A DNA stretch of 64,000 nucleotides. Source: Hydractinia symbiolongicarpus. Its lineage: Eukaryota; Cnidaria; Hydrozoa; Anthoathecata; Hydractiniidae. The notes under the pieces are model-generated. The model saw only the letters and a list, made by a program, of their open reading frames with translations. It did not search any database and was not told where the DNA came from. A program made the translations under genes and the position numbers. The stretch covers positions 27,409,001-27,473,000 of the forward strand of contig NC_079882.1 in NCBI RefSeq assembly GCF_029227915.1, read 5' to 3'. This document shows positions 38,290 through 48,485 of the stretch, piece by piece. Each line of letters begins with the position of its first letter. Position 1 is the stretch's first letter.

Positions 38290-38935
38290 ATGGTCCCTTG
38301 GTATAACGAACTTGGAACAACAAGACCTGTATGTATCGACGGAGTCCTACGACCTACCTTTATGCCCCGTTCAAGTTGGCTGAGATGGGCAAGCATTGGA
38401 TTACTGGTACATTCAAGTTTATTTCGCAACCCATTACGCAACCACGGCATCAGGCATATCCGCCAAGCATGTGACGGGCTCTGTACCACTCGTAAACCCA
38501 ATATTTCAGTTTCACGTGTATTACCACATGCGTTGCATATTAGCAAGAATGAAGGTTTCAATGCCATTTGCTCAATACAAAGACCCTTACTTAACCTCTG
38601 AATTTACACAAGTATGTCGCAAATATGGTGCGGATCCCAATGTTCTGTACAAATTTAAATCGGTAATGTCTTTACCGACAAAGGTTCATGGTGGGGATTA
38701 CGCGAAACTTATTATGCCTACAAGCCAAGACCTTACGGCGGAAGAGTTGATCTGCGTCTACGTGGTCTTGTTGCTGGCCTCTCAGGTGGGGGCAAAAGCA
38801 TCCCTACCCGGTTCTGGCGCAGATAACTATACAACAAGGCAAATCCTATTGCTAAAATTTAAATGTATGCCTCGGCGGGAAGAAAATGTAGGGCAAGTTC
38901 CAAAAAGTGCTCCAACATGCCCGAACTCCGGTTAA
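38290..38935 (+). pseudogene. Unidentified protein of the virus-like element
   Basis: The largest intact piece is 38396-38935 (179 codons), preceded by readable text in another frame (about 38330-38450), so there is at least one shift. It contains no motif that I can name. Codon use and the lack of low-complexity sequence suggest former coding. Confidence 0.35.
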
Positions 38936-39205
38936 TTTTGCTGCTATGCCCAGTGTGTACATGTTGCCTTGTGATACGAACATGCGCATCGGTTAAATTT
39001 AGGGATACAACAACAATATACTGATTGCACGTGCCAACGTAAGCGTTGGGGTGCAAGTTGATGTGAACAATTTGAAGCGTCATGTCAAGCCTACGGATCA
39101 TACCATCAAACATGCGGTACCCCCTAAACAGGCTATCAAATGAGCCCATAACCATGTTATTAAACTAGCGCCTAGACATACTATCAAACATGCGGTACCT
39201 CCTAG

Positions 39206-39613
39206 TCATACTATCAAACCACCCCCTGAACACAGGGAAGCCCCACAGGGGAAAAACATGAGGATACCAAGGCCGTGCTGATTACAACAGAGGTTGGGCT
39301 CATTATAGACTTTCTTTTTTCCAAAATAAGCCACAACGAGCGCGACGGCAGCAGCGATTGCCATGTACAGGTGTTTGGCTGTATATTCGACAAACTTTGC
39401 CTGTACTCTGAAAAAGAACGAGAAAACCGTGCCAATAATACCAATAAGGGCTGGACCTGCTTTACCTGCCAAATATCTAAAAAATTTTCCAAGCCTCTCC
39501 AGCTGTTTTTCTACAAAGCCCTTGATTCCGAAACTTCCTTCGGCCCTTTCCAGATGACAGGGGAGTTCCCCTGTCATCTGGAAGGTTCTCCTCTGGCGTG
39601 AAATCGTATTCAT
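39206..39613 (-). CDS. Small membrane protein of the Polinton-like element
   Basis: Intact 135-codon frame on the minus strand. After about 30 N-terminal residues it has a basic amphipathic stretch (GIKGFVEKQLERLGKFFRYL), then one hydrophobic segment around the GTVFSFFF region and another around AIAAAVALVVAYF. Such short two-helix proteins beside the capsid gene are a recurring feature of cnidarian Polinton-like elements; the role is unknown, perhaps virion membrane or capsid assembly. It is divergent to the capsid-like gene, with 55 bases between the starts. The N-terminal coding part contains the hairpin at 39548-39583, and the C-terminus (CCNQHGLGI onward) may be altered by mutation. Confidence 0.5.
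   Translation of the reverse strand: MNTISRQRRTFQMTGELPCHLERAEGSFGIKGFVEKQLERLGKFFRYLAGKAGPALIGIIGTVFSFFFRVQAKFVEYTAKHLYMAIAAAVALVVAYFGKKKVYNEPNLCCNQHGLGILMFFPCGASLCSGGGLIV
39548..39583. other. Perfect 17-bp hairpin
   Basis: Arms TTCCAGATGACAGGGGA and its exact reverse complement are separated by GT. It lies at the start of the membrane-protein frame, facing the capsid-like gene. It could be a regulatory hairpin or a small inverted duplication. Confidence 0.85.
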
Positions 39614-39668
39614 ATACTGGGTTCGTCGGCATCCTTTATTTTTAAGAAAAATACCCTAAAATAAAGAT

Positions 39669-40370
39669 ATGAGTAACACATTTGGAATTAAACTCGATCC
39701 TTACCAGGAGCTTAAAACGCTTTTTGGAATTAAGAGTAAGAAACAGCGTGTCAAAGTAAGTTGTGTGCCCTCTACGATCAACCAAAAAGAGGAATTGCAC
39801 GTGGATATTCCCAAAATGGGGCAGAACGATGTCATCTTTACAGGTAGCATCAAGCTTTTGTTCGATCTGGAACTTACGGGTACCAACACTAAACGCACCA
39901 TCGTAAGCAATGTCGGGAAAAGCCTGGTGCAAAACCTACGTATCACCATGAATGGCAACGAGATTCAAAGCATTAGCGACTAAGATGCGCTTGCGGTGTA
40001 TCGAGACCTGTGGCTGCCTAAATTTGATCGGGAGACCTACTTGATCCTGCAGGATATCAATCCAAACGACGGTACAAACGCGCCCTCCAGGTAAAGGCGA
40101 GCGATCATGTGGGTACTGAGCAGGAAAAGTTCATTGCTGCCGCGTACGGTAACACCTTTCGTATTCCACTAGGAAAAATGTTCGAGTAAACGAGAGGCTT
40201 GCTGTTTTACCAGCCTGGCCTACACGATAGGTATTTATGACCTAAAGGTACGCGTTCTTTATCGATTTTAGGGCATCCCCTAATGATAGTCTGCACGGTC
40301 TGGAAGGCCCTCACAACGTCTTAGTGACGGTATCACGTTACAAATCATAAAAAAGGCTGACGGAACCGAG
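39669..40370 (+). pseudogene. Capsid-like protein of the Polinton-like element, broken
   Basis: The ATG at 39669 opens a 104-codon frame that stops at 39981. Readable protein continues after the stop and after a shift near 40090 to about 40200, then fades. Segments such as NDVIFTGSIKLLFDLELTG and LVQNLRITMNGNE fit a beta-rich jelly-roll capsid protein of the Polinton type. The C-terminal half is lost, so no particle can be made from this copy. The exact class (major capsid or another jelly-roll protein) is not certain. Confidence 0.5.
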
Positions 40371-40448
40371 GATATGTATACTTGCTTATACTTGCTACCC
40401 AGCTGAAAATCCTGGTTGGTAGATTCCGCAGCGTTTAATGTTGAATAA

Positions 40449-40847
40449 ATGGCAACCTTTGCAATCATGACAGGGGGATCACTAATCAACGCGGTGACTT
40501 TCAGTGGTAGCAATTTCCTGTTTAGTAAACTTTCGGGGCACGGCGAGGCAGAGCGCAAAAGGCACGATGAAGCGGTTGAAGAATTACAAGCAGCCCAGGA
40601 ACAATGGGTAAAGGATTGACAGACAAATATCGACTGGTTTAACAAGCAACGAGAGCTTAAAAGACGAGCCGGAGAGAACCTGAGATAGCCCGGAGATGAC
40701 ATGTACAAGTACTTCGTCGCGCCAAGCGATAAGATTCCAAAATTGTCCGATTTTTACACACCTTCAAAGCAACAACAAAACGGCGAACTCACCTTTATTG
40801 CAAGCTCCTTGACTCTTCTGAGGTTTTTTGCCTACAAGTATTTGTAA
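40449..40847 (+). pseudogene. Unidentified coiled-coil protein of the element
   Basis: 133 codons from the ATG at 40449 to TAA at 40845-40847, with a TGA at 40617-40619 and a TAG at 40686-40688. The N-terminus is hydrophobic (TGGSLINAVTFSGSNFL). A charged helical middle rich in E, K and Q follows, then a hydrophobic end (LTFIASSLTLLRFFAYKYL). Similar proteins sit upstream of the integrase in cnidarian Polintons. Role unknown, possibly membrane-linked. Confidence 0.45.
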
Positions 40848-40860
40848 AACACACATCGCT

Positions 40861-41838
40861 ACCGAATAGGAGGTGGAAACTAAGTAAAATTTACTACACC
40901 TCGGAACACCTCTGGACCAGACGGAAAGGCGTTAAAATCCTCGAGAACCAGGGGGGTTATCCAAAAGAAAGTCACTCACTGGCTTTCCAGGCAACTGCTC
41001 TGGCTCCTGCATATTCAGGGTCCGAGACGTATCAATTATCTCTACTTTACCAATACGAGACCCAACGAGATGCATCAGTTTGATCTCTTGTACATGCCTC
41101 ATGACAAGCTATATGGAAATACGTACAAATACATCCTCATGCATTGACGCAGCTTTGAGGTACAAGGTAGCCAGGTCCCTACGTACAAAAAAAAGCTAGC
41201 GAAATTGCGAACATGATCAAGGACATTTATAACATGTATAAAGCAAGACTTCTTTGCTATCCGAAAACCTTTCAGTGTGACAATGGCTCCGAATTGAAGT
41301 CGGCAGTGACGAAACTGTTGGAGGACAAGGGTGTGGATATTAGGCGGGCCACCACCAAATACCACCATACGTTTATGGCGTTTGTAGAGTCGTACAACAA
41401 GGTACTCTCTGAGAGACTCTTTGGGCCCCAAGATGCGCAAGAGTTGGTTTCCGAGGGGACCAGTAGTACTTGGGTGAAACACTTGTACTTCATAGTGAAA
41501 AATTTAAACAACACCAAGACTGCCATGATTGGGATGAACCCTAGTAGGGCGATCAAGCTCGAGGAGGTACCGCTCACAAAGGCGTAACACAATCCCGAAG
41601 AAAAGCCATTAACCGAGGATGGGTTGTATCTGTTACAACCAGGAGAAGAACATGGTGATGCGACAAGACGTGCAATTGATGCTTTTTGGAGCAAAAAACG
41701 TATAGACTGGATCGTATCGTAGCGGGTAGTCATGTGATGTGCTACTTGAAAGACGGGCTCAATCAAAGTTTTGTTTTCGAATAATTCATGCAGGTCCCAG
41801 AGGATGTCGAAGTACCTCCAAAGCATTTCAAGGAGTAG
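40861..41838 (+). pseudogene. Retroviral-type (c-)integrase of the Polinton-like element, broken
   Basis: The first catalytic Asp is in HQFDLLYMP (about 41070). A stop and a shift follow, then an open frame from 41213 with the second Asp in QCDNGSE and the catalytic Glu in FVESYNK. Text after 41587 (GLYLLQPGEEH and PEDVEVPPKHF, ending TAG at 41836-41838) fits the C-terminal domain usual in these integrases. The N-terminal zinc-binding part is not visible. Catalyses element insertion in intact relatives; this copy is dead. Strongest single marker of the element class. Confidence 0.62.
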
Positions 41839-41858
41839 TAAATGTTTTTTACAATTTC

Positions 41859-42073
41859 ATCTACAATTGTGGACATAAATAATGAGACAAATCAAAAATT
41901 CATATAAAATTAGAGTTCGTCCCTCCCCCCTCCCCCAATCTCAATGTTGCGAAGTCAAAACATCTGTCAAATGCAAGTTTAGGCTGTCCACAGCATTAAG
42001 AAAGGGGGAGGGGTTTTTTGAAGAAATTTTTTATCCAAAGATGTGTCGATATATTATGTCCACGATTGTAGAT
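41859..42073. mobile_element. 215-bp MITE nested in the Polinton-like element
   Basis: Terminal inverted repeats ATCTACAATTGTGGACATAA at the left and the inverse ATTATGTCCACGATTGTAGAT at the right, one mismatch. Inner C-rich and G-rich blocks (CCCCTCCCCC against GGGGGAGGGG) also pair. Non-coding. It lies against the acidic end of the reading frame on its right, so it may have interrupted that gene. Confidence 0.7.
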
Positions 42074-42805
42074 CATCCTCAACACCTCATCTTTATCCTC
42101 TTCATCCTCGTCATCTTCATTCGGATTTCGCAGATAATCCCAGGGAAGTAGGATATAGAACGGATACCCATATACTATACCTTTGATAACATTAGGTTCA
42201 CTATCAAGGTCAATGTCAACCAATAGTCTATCATCTATAGGAAATTTGAGGATTTTGCTTATTCTTGTTAAATCAGCTAAATTTGATAGCCTTAATTCCT
42301 TATTTTTGATGATCTCCTAACAGATAACGCCGTATTTGCTCACGCCCGCATCAACAATATGCAGCCCTAGACGTTTTATATGATTCTCTAAGTCCTCATC
42401 TCATACCTTGCGAATCTTCCCCATGCTTTTTCATCCGATGCTAACCTGTTTAAAAGCTCCTCACCATCAGGTTGATCAAATCCTGCGTAGTAGAGTCCAT
42501 TTCGAAACCTAAAATTTTCCAAGCATTGCTGGCAATAAACAGTCACCGACGCTGCCTCAATGCAACAGCGTAGTACAGATACATGGATATTGTAGATTTT
42601 TTAAAATTGTTCTTGTTGTACATATGCTTCCGTATTCTTTATATCAAAGGTTTCTAGTAGGAGGTCAAACGGGTCTAAAATTAAAACCTCTTTTTTCCCA
42701 AGTGTAAGGTGTTGGAGACCATTAAAATTGTGTTTGGCATGCAGGTGGACAGATCTGTCCACCTCTTTGAGACATGCGTCGCCTATTCCGTAAGCTCTAA
42801 GAGAT
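42074..42805 (-). pseudogene. Unidentified protein of the element, broken
   Basis: Minus strand. From about 42805 a frame reads LTLGKKEVLILDPFDLLLE, then CIEAASVTVYCQQCLENF and YYAGFDQPDGEELL, to about 42405 with one stop. It then shifts to LENHIKRLGLHIVDAGVSK and GYPFYILLPWDYL, ending in an acidic run (NEDDEDEEDKDE) at the MITE. The text looks protein-like throughout. I do not recognise the family. Confidence 0.35.
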
Positions 42806-42839
42806 GTTGATGTGTGTAGTTTTCAGCAAGCATAAAATG

Positions 42840-43492
42840 TCTAACACGCTCCGGGTTGAATTTGATACAGCCATGTTCTCGAAGCCAGTTTTACTGTATA
42901 ATGGCATTTGGTGTCGTTTTTGCTAGTACCACAATCTCACCGTTGGGGTAGTCAACAAGTTTGTTCCGAATGTTTTGTACCATGTACCCTTGTTGACCAC
43001 ATATGGCGAGGTACGGAAAGGTATTGTTGTTGTTCTTCTTGATCACAACCATACCATTATCTTTTCCAGGATCTTCAAGGTAAGGCACGGCGCGTTGCTG
43101 TAATATTCCTTCTTGATCCTGGAACACCTATCGTCTTCAAAGAGTGCCAGGACCATATCCCTTTCTTCGAGGGCTTGACGCTGCTTCCTGACCTCATCTT
43201 GAAATTTTTCAACACCTTTTTTCGCGAGCCATTTGATTATCTCTACAGCCCTGGGTTTCCTGGAGCACTGCACAATCTCTAGGGCGCCATCTAACGTTAC
43301 GATGACTTCATGTTGGTTTTTTGCCTTAACAAGGGGGCCCATGGGATGGGCCACCTTAAACCCTACTATTTCGGACCTGGTAGATAGGAAATTGAAAGTA
43401 TTACCATATTTTTTATTTTTCAATTCCCCAAAATCTCCCCAGATTAGCAGGTTTAAAAAGAGGCTGGTGTTGTTCATCGAACATGGTCTCAA
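42840..43492 (-). pseudogene. BRO-like protein, frameshifted
   Basis: Minus strand from 43492. The frame 43492-43043 includes VTLDGALEIVQCSRKPRA and EIIKWLAKKGVEKF, resembling the DNA-binding BRO-N fold. A charged helix (RKQRQALEERDMVLALFEDD) follows. A shift near 43110 leads into the frame 43127-42891, which ends TPNAIIQ-stop; readable text continues past the stop to about 42810 (WLREHGCIKF, HLLELTE). BRO proteins are common in large DNA viruses and in cnidarian Polinton-like elements. Assignment is by motif resemblance. Confidence 0.42.
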
Positions 43493-43584
43493 CTGCTCCA
43501 GCTGGTACTGCGTTAAACAGGGAAAGTTGCGATGACATTTCTAATATGGGGGAAGCTCGGCCAGAGGTTTCCACCCCTAAGTGG

Positions 43585-43616
43585 TAATTTTACTACTCAC
43601 AGAGGTAGTAAAATTA
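43585..43616. terminator. 12-bp hairpin between the two BRO-like genes
   Basis: TAATTTTACTAC and its exact complement with an 8-base loop. It lies in the gap between two minus-strand frames. A transcription-end role is only a guess. Confidence 0.4.
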
Positions 43617-43624
43617 ACTCCTGC

Positions 43625-44128
43625 CTACGCCTTATCGATGTCAAACAACCTTTCGAATAGCTCCCGCGTATCATCGCCAGGTAATGTGAAAGTGTTGCGG
43701 TAAAAATTCTCAATGCTTAGAGTGTCGTCTCTAAATCGGCACCAGGCATGGACGGCATTCAGATCGTCGCATTTCGGTTTCCTAACAGTCATATCCGGGT
43801 ACATCGCTTTTAACGTGTTTGTTATTGTGCTGAGTTGCATACGCTGGCATCGGACCATGCAGTGCTTATGACTGCCTTTTTTTCCACGCTCGTGAGGATC
43901 GTTCTTATCAACCACGCATAGCACCTTGTCATATTAATGTCGGTGCAGGACATGTAACCGCCGTATTTCCAAGTTATCTTGACTAAGAACACTAAGTTGT
44001 TCATCCCTGGCATCAAGATCATCCTCTAGGATGGTCATGGCAACGTCTCTTTCCTCGATTGCCGCAGCAAGTTTTCGCATTTCTCTGGATAGCACCTCTT
44101 CTACAACTCACTCCGAAAATTGCTGTGC
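43625..44128 (-). pseudogene. Second BRO-like protein, C-terminal part
   Basis: On the minus strand, a coiled-coil segment (REMRKLAAAIEERDVAMTIL to EQLSVLSQDNLEIRRL) is readable at about 44080-43970. A frame break follows, then an open frame (43924-43625) with HKHCMVRCQRMQL and DLNAVHAWCRFRDD, ending FDIDKA-stop. The coil plus C-terminal domain layout is like the neighbouring BRO-like gene, but the N-terminal domain is missing. Confidence 0.4.
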
Positions 44129-44129
44129 C

Positions 44130-44288
44130 TTAAGCTGGCCACACCAGGAAGGTGTATAGAGCAGCGTCAGTCACTAAAACTGTGTTTGGAAGACCAGTAA
44201 TAGCGTCACCTAGTCCCATTTTATACTTGTGAGGAACATATCTCCGAATGGCTTGTAATCCAATAAAGTCACCATAAATGTATCCCAT
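44130..44288 (-). CDS. Short conserved-looking frame, 52 residues
   Basis: ATG at 44288 and TAA at 44130-44132. The text (GYIYGDFIGLQAIRRYVPH and onward to LYTFLVWPA) looks like real protein, with balanced composition and no low complexity. It may be the N-terminal part of a gene truncated by the element boundary, or the first exon of a host gene. Family not recognised. Confidence 0.3.
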   Translation of the reverse strand: MGYIYGDFIGLQAIRRYVPHKYKMGLGDAITGLPNTVLVTDAALYTFLVWPA

Positions 44289-45699
44289 AGCTAGTTAACT
44301 ATAAATAGCTAATATTGCTGTTTTAAAAAAGCACAAAAGAAAAAAGAATGGGCAGTTATGGGATGAAGTTGTCTTTATAATTGCCACACCAACACCTAGT
44401 CAGGACATCTATAGTTGCTTTTTATGCAGAAACCTCTAACCAACAAGAAAATACATAAATCAACACTACATTATTACAAAACAAACTTGAATTGAACCTA
44501 TTCTAACCTAGAGGCAAACGCAAAAAAGAGAACCGCCTTCCTTTTGTGTTGGCAAAGTGTGTTTCGTAGTTCCGGAACTCTCTTCAAACAGCCTCATATC
44601 CATAGCTAAAACCTCATTGTGCTAGTATTGGGACGCTGCCAGTTCTCGTTTCAAATTCAATATTATATACATTTTCCCTAGAAATGGAAATTCTAATATC
44701 TCCGTACATATGGATATAATGTCCATGTTGCATTATCGCTATTATATTCATTTTTTGAGTGAGTATGTTGGAATTGTTTTGGTGTTTAACTTCATAAAAC
44801 GTAAATAAAATTAATCAATGATATACCGAGTATATCAAGTTACAATGGTTTATTTTTTCTCGAAAAATATCATCATATTTTTTTCGTTCAAAGTAAAAAT
44901 AAAATAAATTTTATAATTCTAATAAATTTAATAATTCTAAATTTTATTTCTCAAATAGTGTCCAAGTCTTATAGAAATTACGTAGACAATAAGACAGGCG
45001 CGGATCCTGGGTTAATCAGATAAGTCGTGTGAAGTTGAGGAAAAATGCAAGCTAATGATGTCGACGTTCTGGGGATTACGATACGTGTGTTGCAAACGAT
45101 GCGCGTTAAAAAATCAGTTCAGATTCTATATTTTTTGTGCAGCCCTTTCAATATCGCCTATTGCGATGTTGACATCAAAGTTGTGACGTTGCAGCATATA
45201 GACTAAGGGGTTGCAAATTATACCTTACATATTTTGACTAAATTGTTATAATTAATCAGTCACTCAGTCAGTCAAAAATCAAATAGCTATGGCCCGCAAT
45301 CCTGCCGTTTCACTTTACAGGCATGTGACGTCAAAATCCTGACGTAATTTTTACGCTATATGTGTAGACAAGCAATATGCGGTCTGTAGTAAAAATTTAG
45401 GTTCCGAACTGCGCGCTTACTTATAACCTTTTAGGCTATAGTTTTAACTCCAATCCGTCAAGATCAGTCAAATACTCACGCATTTTGGCTTGCATCCGTT
45501 CGTAATAACATGTGTTGATTTAAAGTGTGCTAATGTTAAATCTCTTCGTTAAATGCAAAAAGAACATTTAGAAAGTGTTCATTCAAGGAGATTTTTGTTT
45601 TCTGGAGATATTTATCCCTTGGTTAGTAAATTTTAGGTGGAGATAAATAGCTATATACACTCCATAAGGCGAGGTGTGAAGATAAAAGGAGTTATTGCT
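44289..45699. other. No gene seen
   Basis: AT-rich sequence typical of the host, without domains. The drop in GC marks the right edge of the Polinton-like block. Confidence 0.5.
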
Positions 45700-46320
45700 T
45701 TAACCCTATTCGATCCGGGGGATTCCCCCTGACGGTTTTTTTTTAATAACTCCTTATTGCTGTATTATACAGCCATGAAACTTACTGAGTTCCAGTATTT
45801 ACCTATAAGACACCTGCATGCCAAATCTTTAGGTCCTATACCTTTCAGAGGCTTTGATATTGGCCATTACTCGAAACTATCCCTAAAAATCTCTATGAAA
45901 TCCTTATAATGGGGAAAATTTAATAACTTTTGTTAGAATTATTCTTAGAACTTGAAACTTGTAACACAACTTTGTTTTATTGAGAAGAATCATTATGCAT
46001 AATTTGGACTCGTGATTAATCCGATTTCCCGATTTTGTAGGATTTTACCCGAAAATTGGAAAAAACCTGATTTTCGGGCAACTTTTGGCACTTTTTTATG
46101 CGATCCACGTAAAATCCGGAAAAAATGTTAAGTAACCTTTATATAGCTTTCAGAAACTTCAAACAGAATGCATAAATGCGCTCTGGAACAAAAGTAATTA
46201 AATTTTAAGCACATAGTGGCATTTTTAACAAATTTTAAGCTTCTGATGATGTCGTACTATAAGTGTGCCACATTGATTCAATTTGAACAAACTTATGTTT
46301 TTGAGGGAGGTGGGGATTCC
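45700..46320. mobile_element. piggyBac-like MITE, right end lost
   Basis: TTAA-CCCTATTCGATCCGGGG at the left. The interior follows the copy at 27075 closely (CCTGACGG, then GCCATGAAACTTACTGAG and GATTTCCCGATTTTG). It fades near GAGGGAGGTGGGGATTCC without the mirrored end or TTAA. Confidence 0.72.
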
Positions 46321-47935
46321 TGTTCTTTTTCTCTTTACGTAAACTTTAAAACTACACTAGGCGCATCATGGTTTAGGATCGTTTAAATGGAATTGTGCTC
46401 ATCTACATCCATAAGGAAATCATGCCTTAGATGCTGTTAGGTCGGTATACAATGAGCAACCTAAGGCTTACCTTTTCATAACCCTATTTTTCCATGTAAT
46501 TGGTTATTGTTTTTGTTATATTTGTGTTTTTATATGCTGTCCATGGTTGATGTAATCATTTGATTCACCTAGTCATGCTGATGAAGCCTGATATTGGCAG
46601 AAACAGTAAGAGTTTATAAATATTGAAATATATTCACAATTGTCTCACATTATTGTACTTAAGCCCTGTTAATCTGTGTTGTTGTTTTTGATTGATGCAC
46701 AGTTTGAGTTCTACATTTTAAGGAAAATTAAAAAACATTTCAGGCTCAAATTATCGAAATTTTAGGAAACTCCAGACTCGACCAAATGCTAAAGTTTCTT
46801 ATAAAAAAAATGTAGGAGGAAGAGTTCTTTCTTATAAAAAATGTCCTTAGAAGATTTTCTAATAGGTTAGCGTTTCTTTTCGTCAATTTTGATATTAACT
46901 AGATAAATCAAAAGACAACTTTCGCCCATTTTGTACCTGCAAAGCTCAAATTAGCGAAAGCTTCTGGGGGGCTTACAGCTTGGGGGGGGGGGTGGTGGGT
47001 GTTACAGCGCCCCCAAAGTTACCCCAGTTGGTAAACTTAAGACTTCGTCAAAATAATGCTGCTGCGTAGCAATATTTTGACTAAGTCTTAAAAAACTCTG
47101 GATCCGCCCCTGTAAGGCTCCTATTTTCGGTTGAACAAGGTAAATAAGAAAATAATACAAAATAACCAACCGCCATTTAAAACAAAGTGGGATCGTAAAT
47201 AATTTATGTAGAGATCTACAAAGAAGAACTGATACAATAATGATCCTAGTATTAAAAATAAAAATGACAAGAAGTTGCAACGAAACAAATGTGTTTGACT
47301 TATAAGAGACGTGAGAAAAAATTGCTTCTTAAATCTTAATGTAAAAAGTTATCCGACAATAAACATTTTGAAAGCTGTCAAACCAAATTTCAAGCCAGAA
47401 AACCGAATGGACAAAATCAATGTCATAGTGAAAGAAAAAATGTTAGCACAATATCTGTAACTGTAACTATGCTGATGAAAACTCCCTTTTTATTTTTCCT
47501 GGTAATATATTTGAAGTTAAAACGACTTCAGAATGTACGTAATTAAACACATTTGAATGATTTTCCAATAACAGGACTACACAACTAAATGCGTCGAAAT
47601 GCAAAGTCGTTATTTTTTAGAATACCACTTAATCTTGATGATGATCAATTTTGTAACAATGCTGATATATTAATGTTGATGCAAATGTTGAATTTCAAAA
47701 GAGCAACTCTGTAACTCTGTTTTCACAACAAACTCAATTACGCGGATCATGTTAATAAAATCTGTAAGAGAGTCAATAACAAAGTCATTACTTGTCCCCC
47801 CCCTCTCCCCTCCCCTCCATCCCGTCGCCATAGCAATAAACAGAAAAATATTCTACGGAAGCCCATTAGCGCCATTTAATTTGTTTCGGAAATTTGACCC
47901 TAAATGGAGCAAAGAAATATTAAAAATTTAATATG
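46321..47935. other. No gene seen; contains a hairpin
   Basis: AT-rich, with a G run at about 46981-46993 and a 17-bp-arm hairpin (47039-47089: AAGACTTCGTCAAAATA and its near-perfect inverse around a 17-base loop). The open frame 47002-47280 on the minus strand reads through the hairpin and is probably chance. Confidence 0.45.
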
Positions 47936-48345
47936 CCCCACTTATAAAGAAATAACACAAGCATAAATTGCTACCCCACTTATGAAGTCATAACACAAGC
48001 AGAAGAACAAATTTCATTCGCTGCTCCACTTATGAAGTCATAACACAAGCAGAAGAACAAATTTAATTAGCTGCCCCACTTATGAAGTCATAACACAAAT
48101 AGCGAAACAAATTTAATTTGCTGCTCCACTTATGAAGTCATAACACAAATAGCAAAACAAATTTAATTTGCTGCCCCACTAATGAAGTCATAACACAAGC
48201 AGAAGAACAAATTTAATTAGCTGCCCCACTTATGAAGTCATAACACAAATAGCAAAACAAATTTAATTTGCTGCCCCACTAATGAAGTCATAACAAAAGC
48301 AGAAGAACAAATTTAATTCGCTGCTCCCCTTGAAGTCCCAACAAA
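47936..48345. repeat. 50-bp minisatellite, about 8 units
   Basis: Unit CCCCACTTATGAAGTCATAA and following, 50 bases long. Two unit types differ in the centre (AGCAGAAGAACAAATTT or AATAGCAAAACAAATTT) and partly alternate. The first and last units are degenerate. There are no spacers, so this is a tandem repeat. Confidence 0.92.
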
Positions 48346-48485
48346 AGCAGCACATTTATATGCCACATGCCTGTGTTCAATGTGCGCATGCGCTGACATA
48401 ATTATTTAAAGACGATAGCTTCAAAAATTAGAGAGACTAGGTATTTTTAAGTATGGACTATAAATCCACAATGTTATTCTAATTT

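Larger units (their letters stand above)
35630..44150. mobile_element. Polinton/Maverick-like virus-derived element, decayed
   Basis: A GC-richer block with tightly packed, convergent and divergent frames unlike the host spacing. It combines a retroviral-type integrase, a capsid-like protein, a minor-capsid-like protein, a small membrane protein, BRO-like proteins and DUF4116-like repeats. That gene set is typical of cnidarian Polintons and related adintovirus-like elements. No protein-primed DNA polymerase, packaging ATPase or protease was recognised, and at about 8.5 kb it is half the usual size, so it is an internally deleted relic. Almost every gene has a stop or frameshift. I could not find terminal inverted repeats by eye, so both limits are approximate. 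Confidence 0.65.

Noticed and set aside
47936-48345. CRISPR-like regular repeats
   Set aside because: Units adjoin without spacers and the sequence is eukaryotic; it is a minisatellite.
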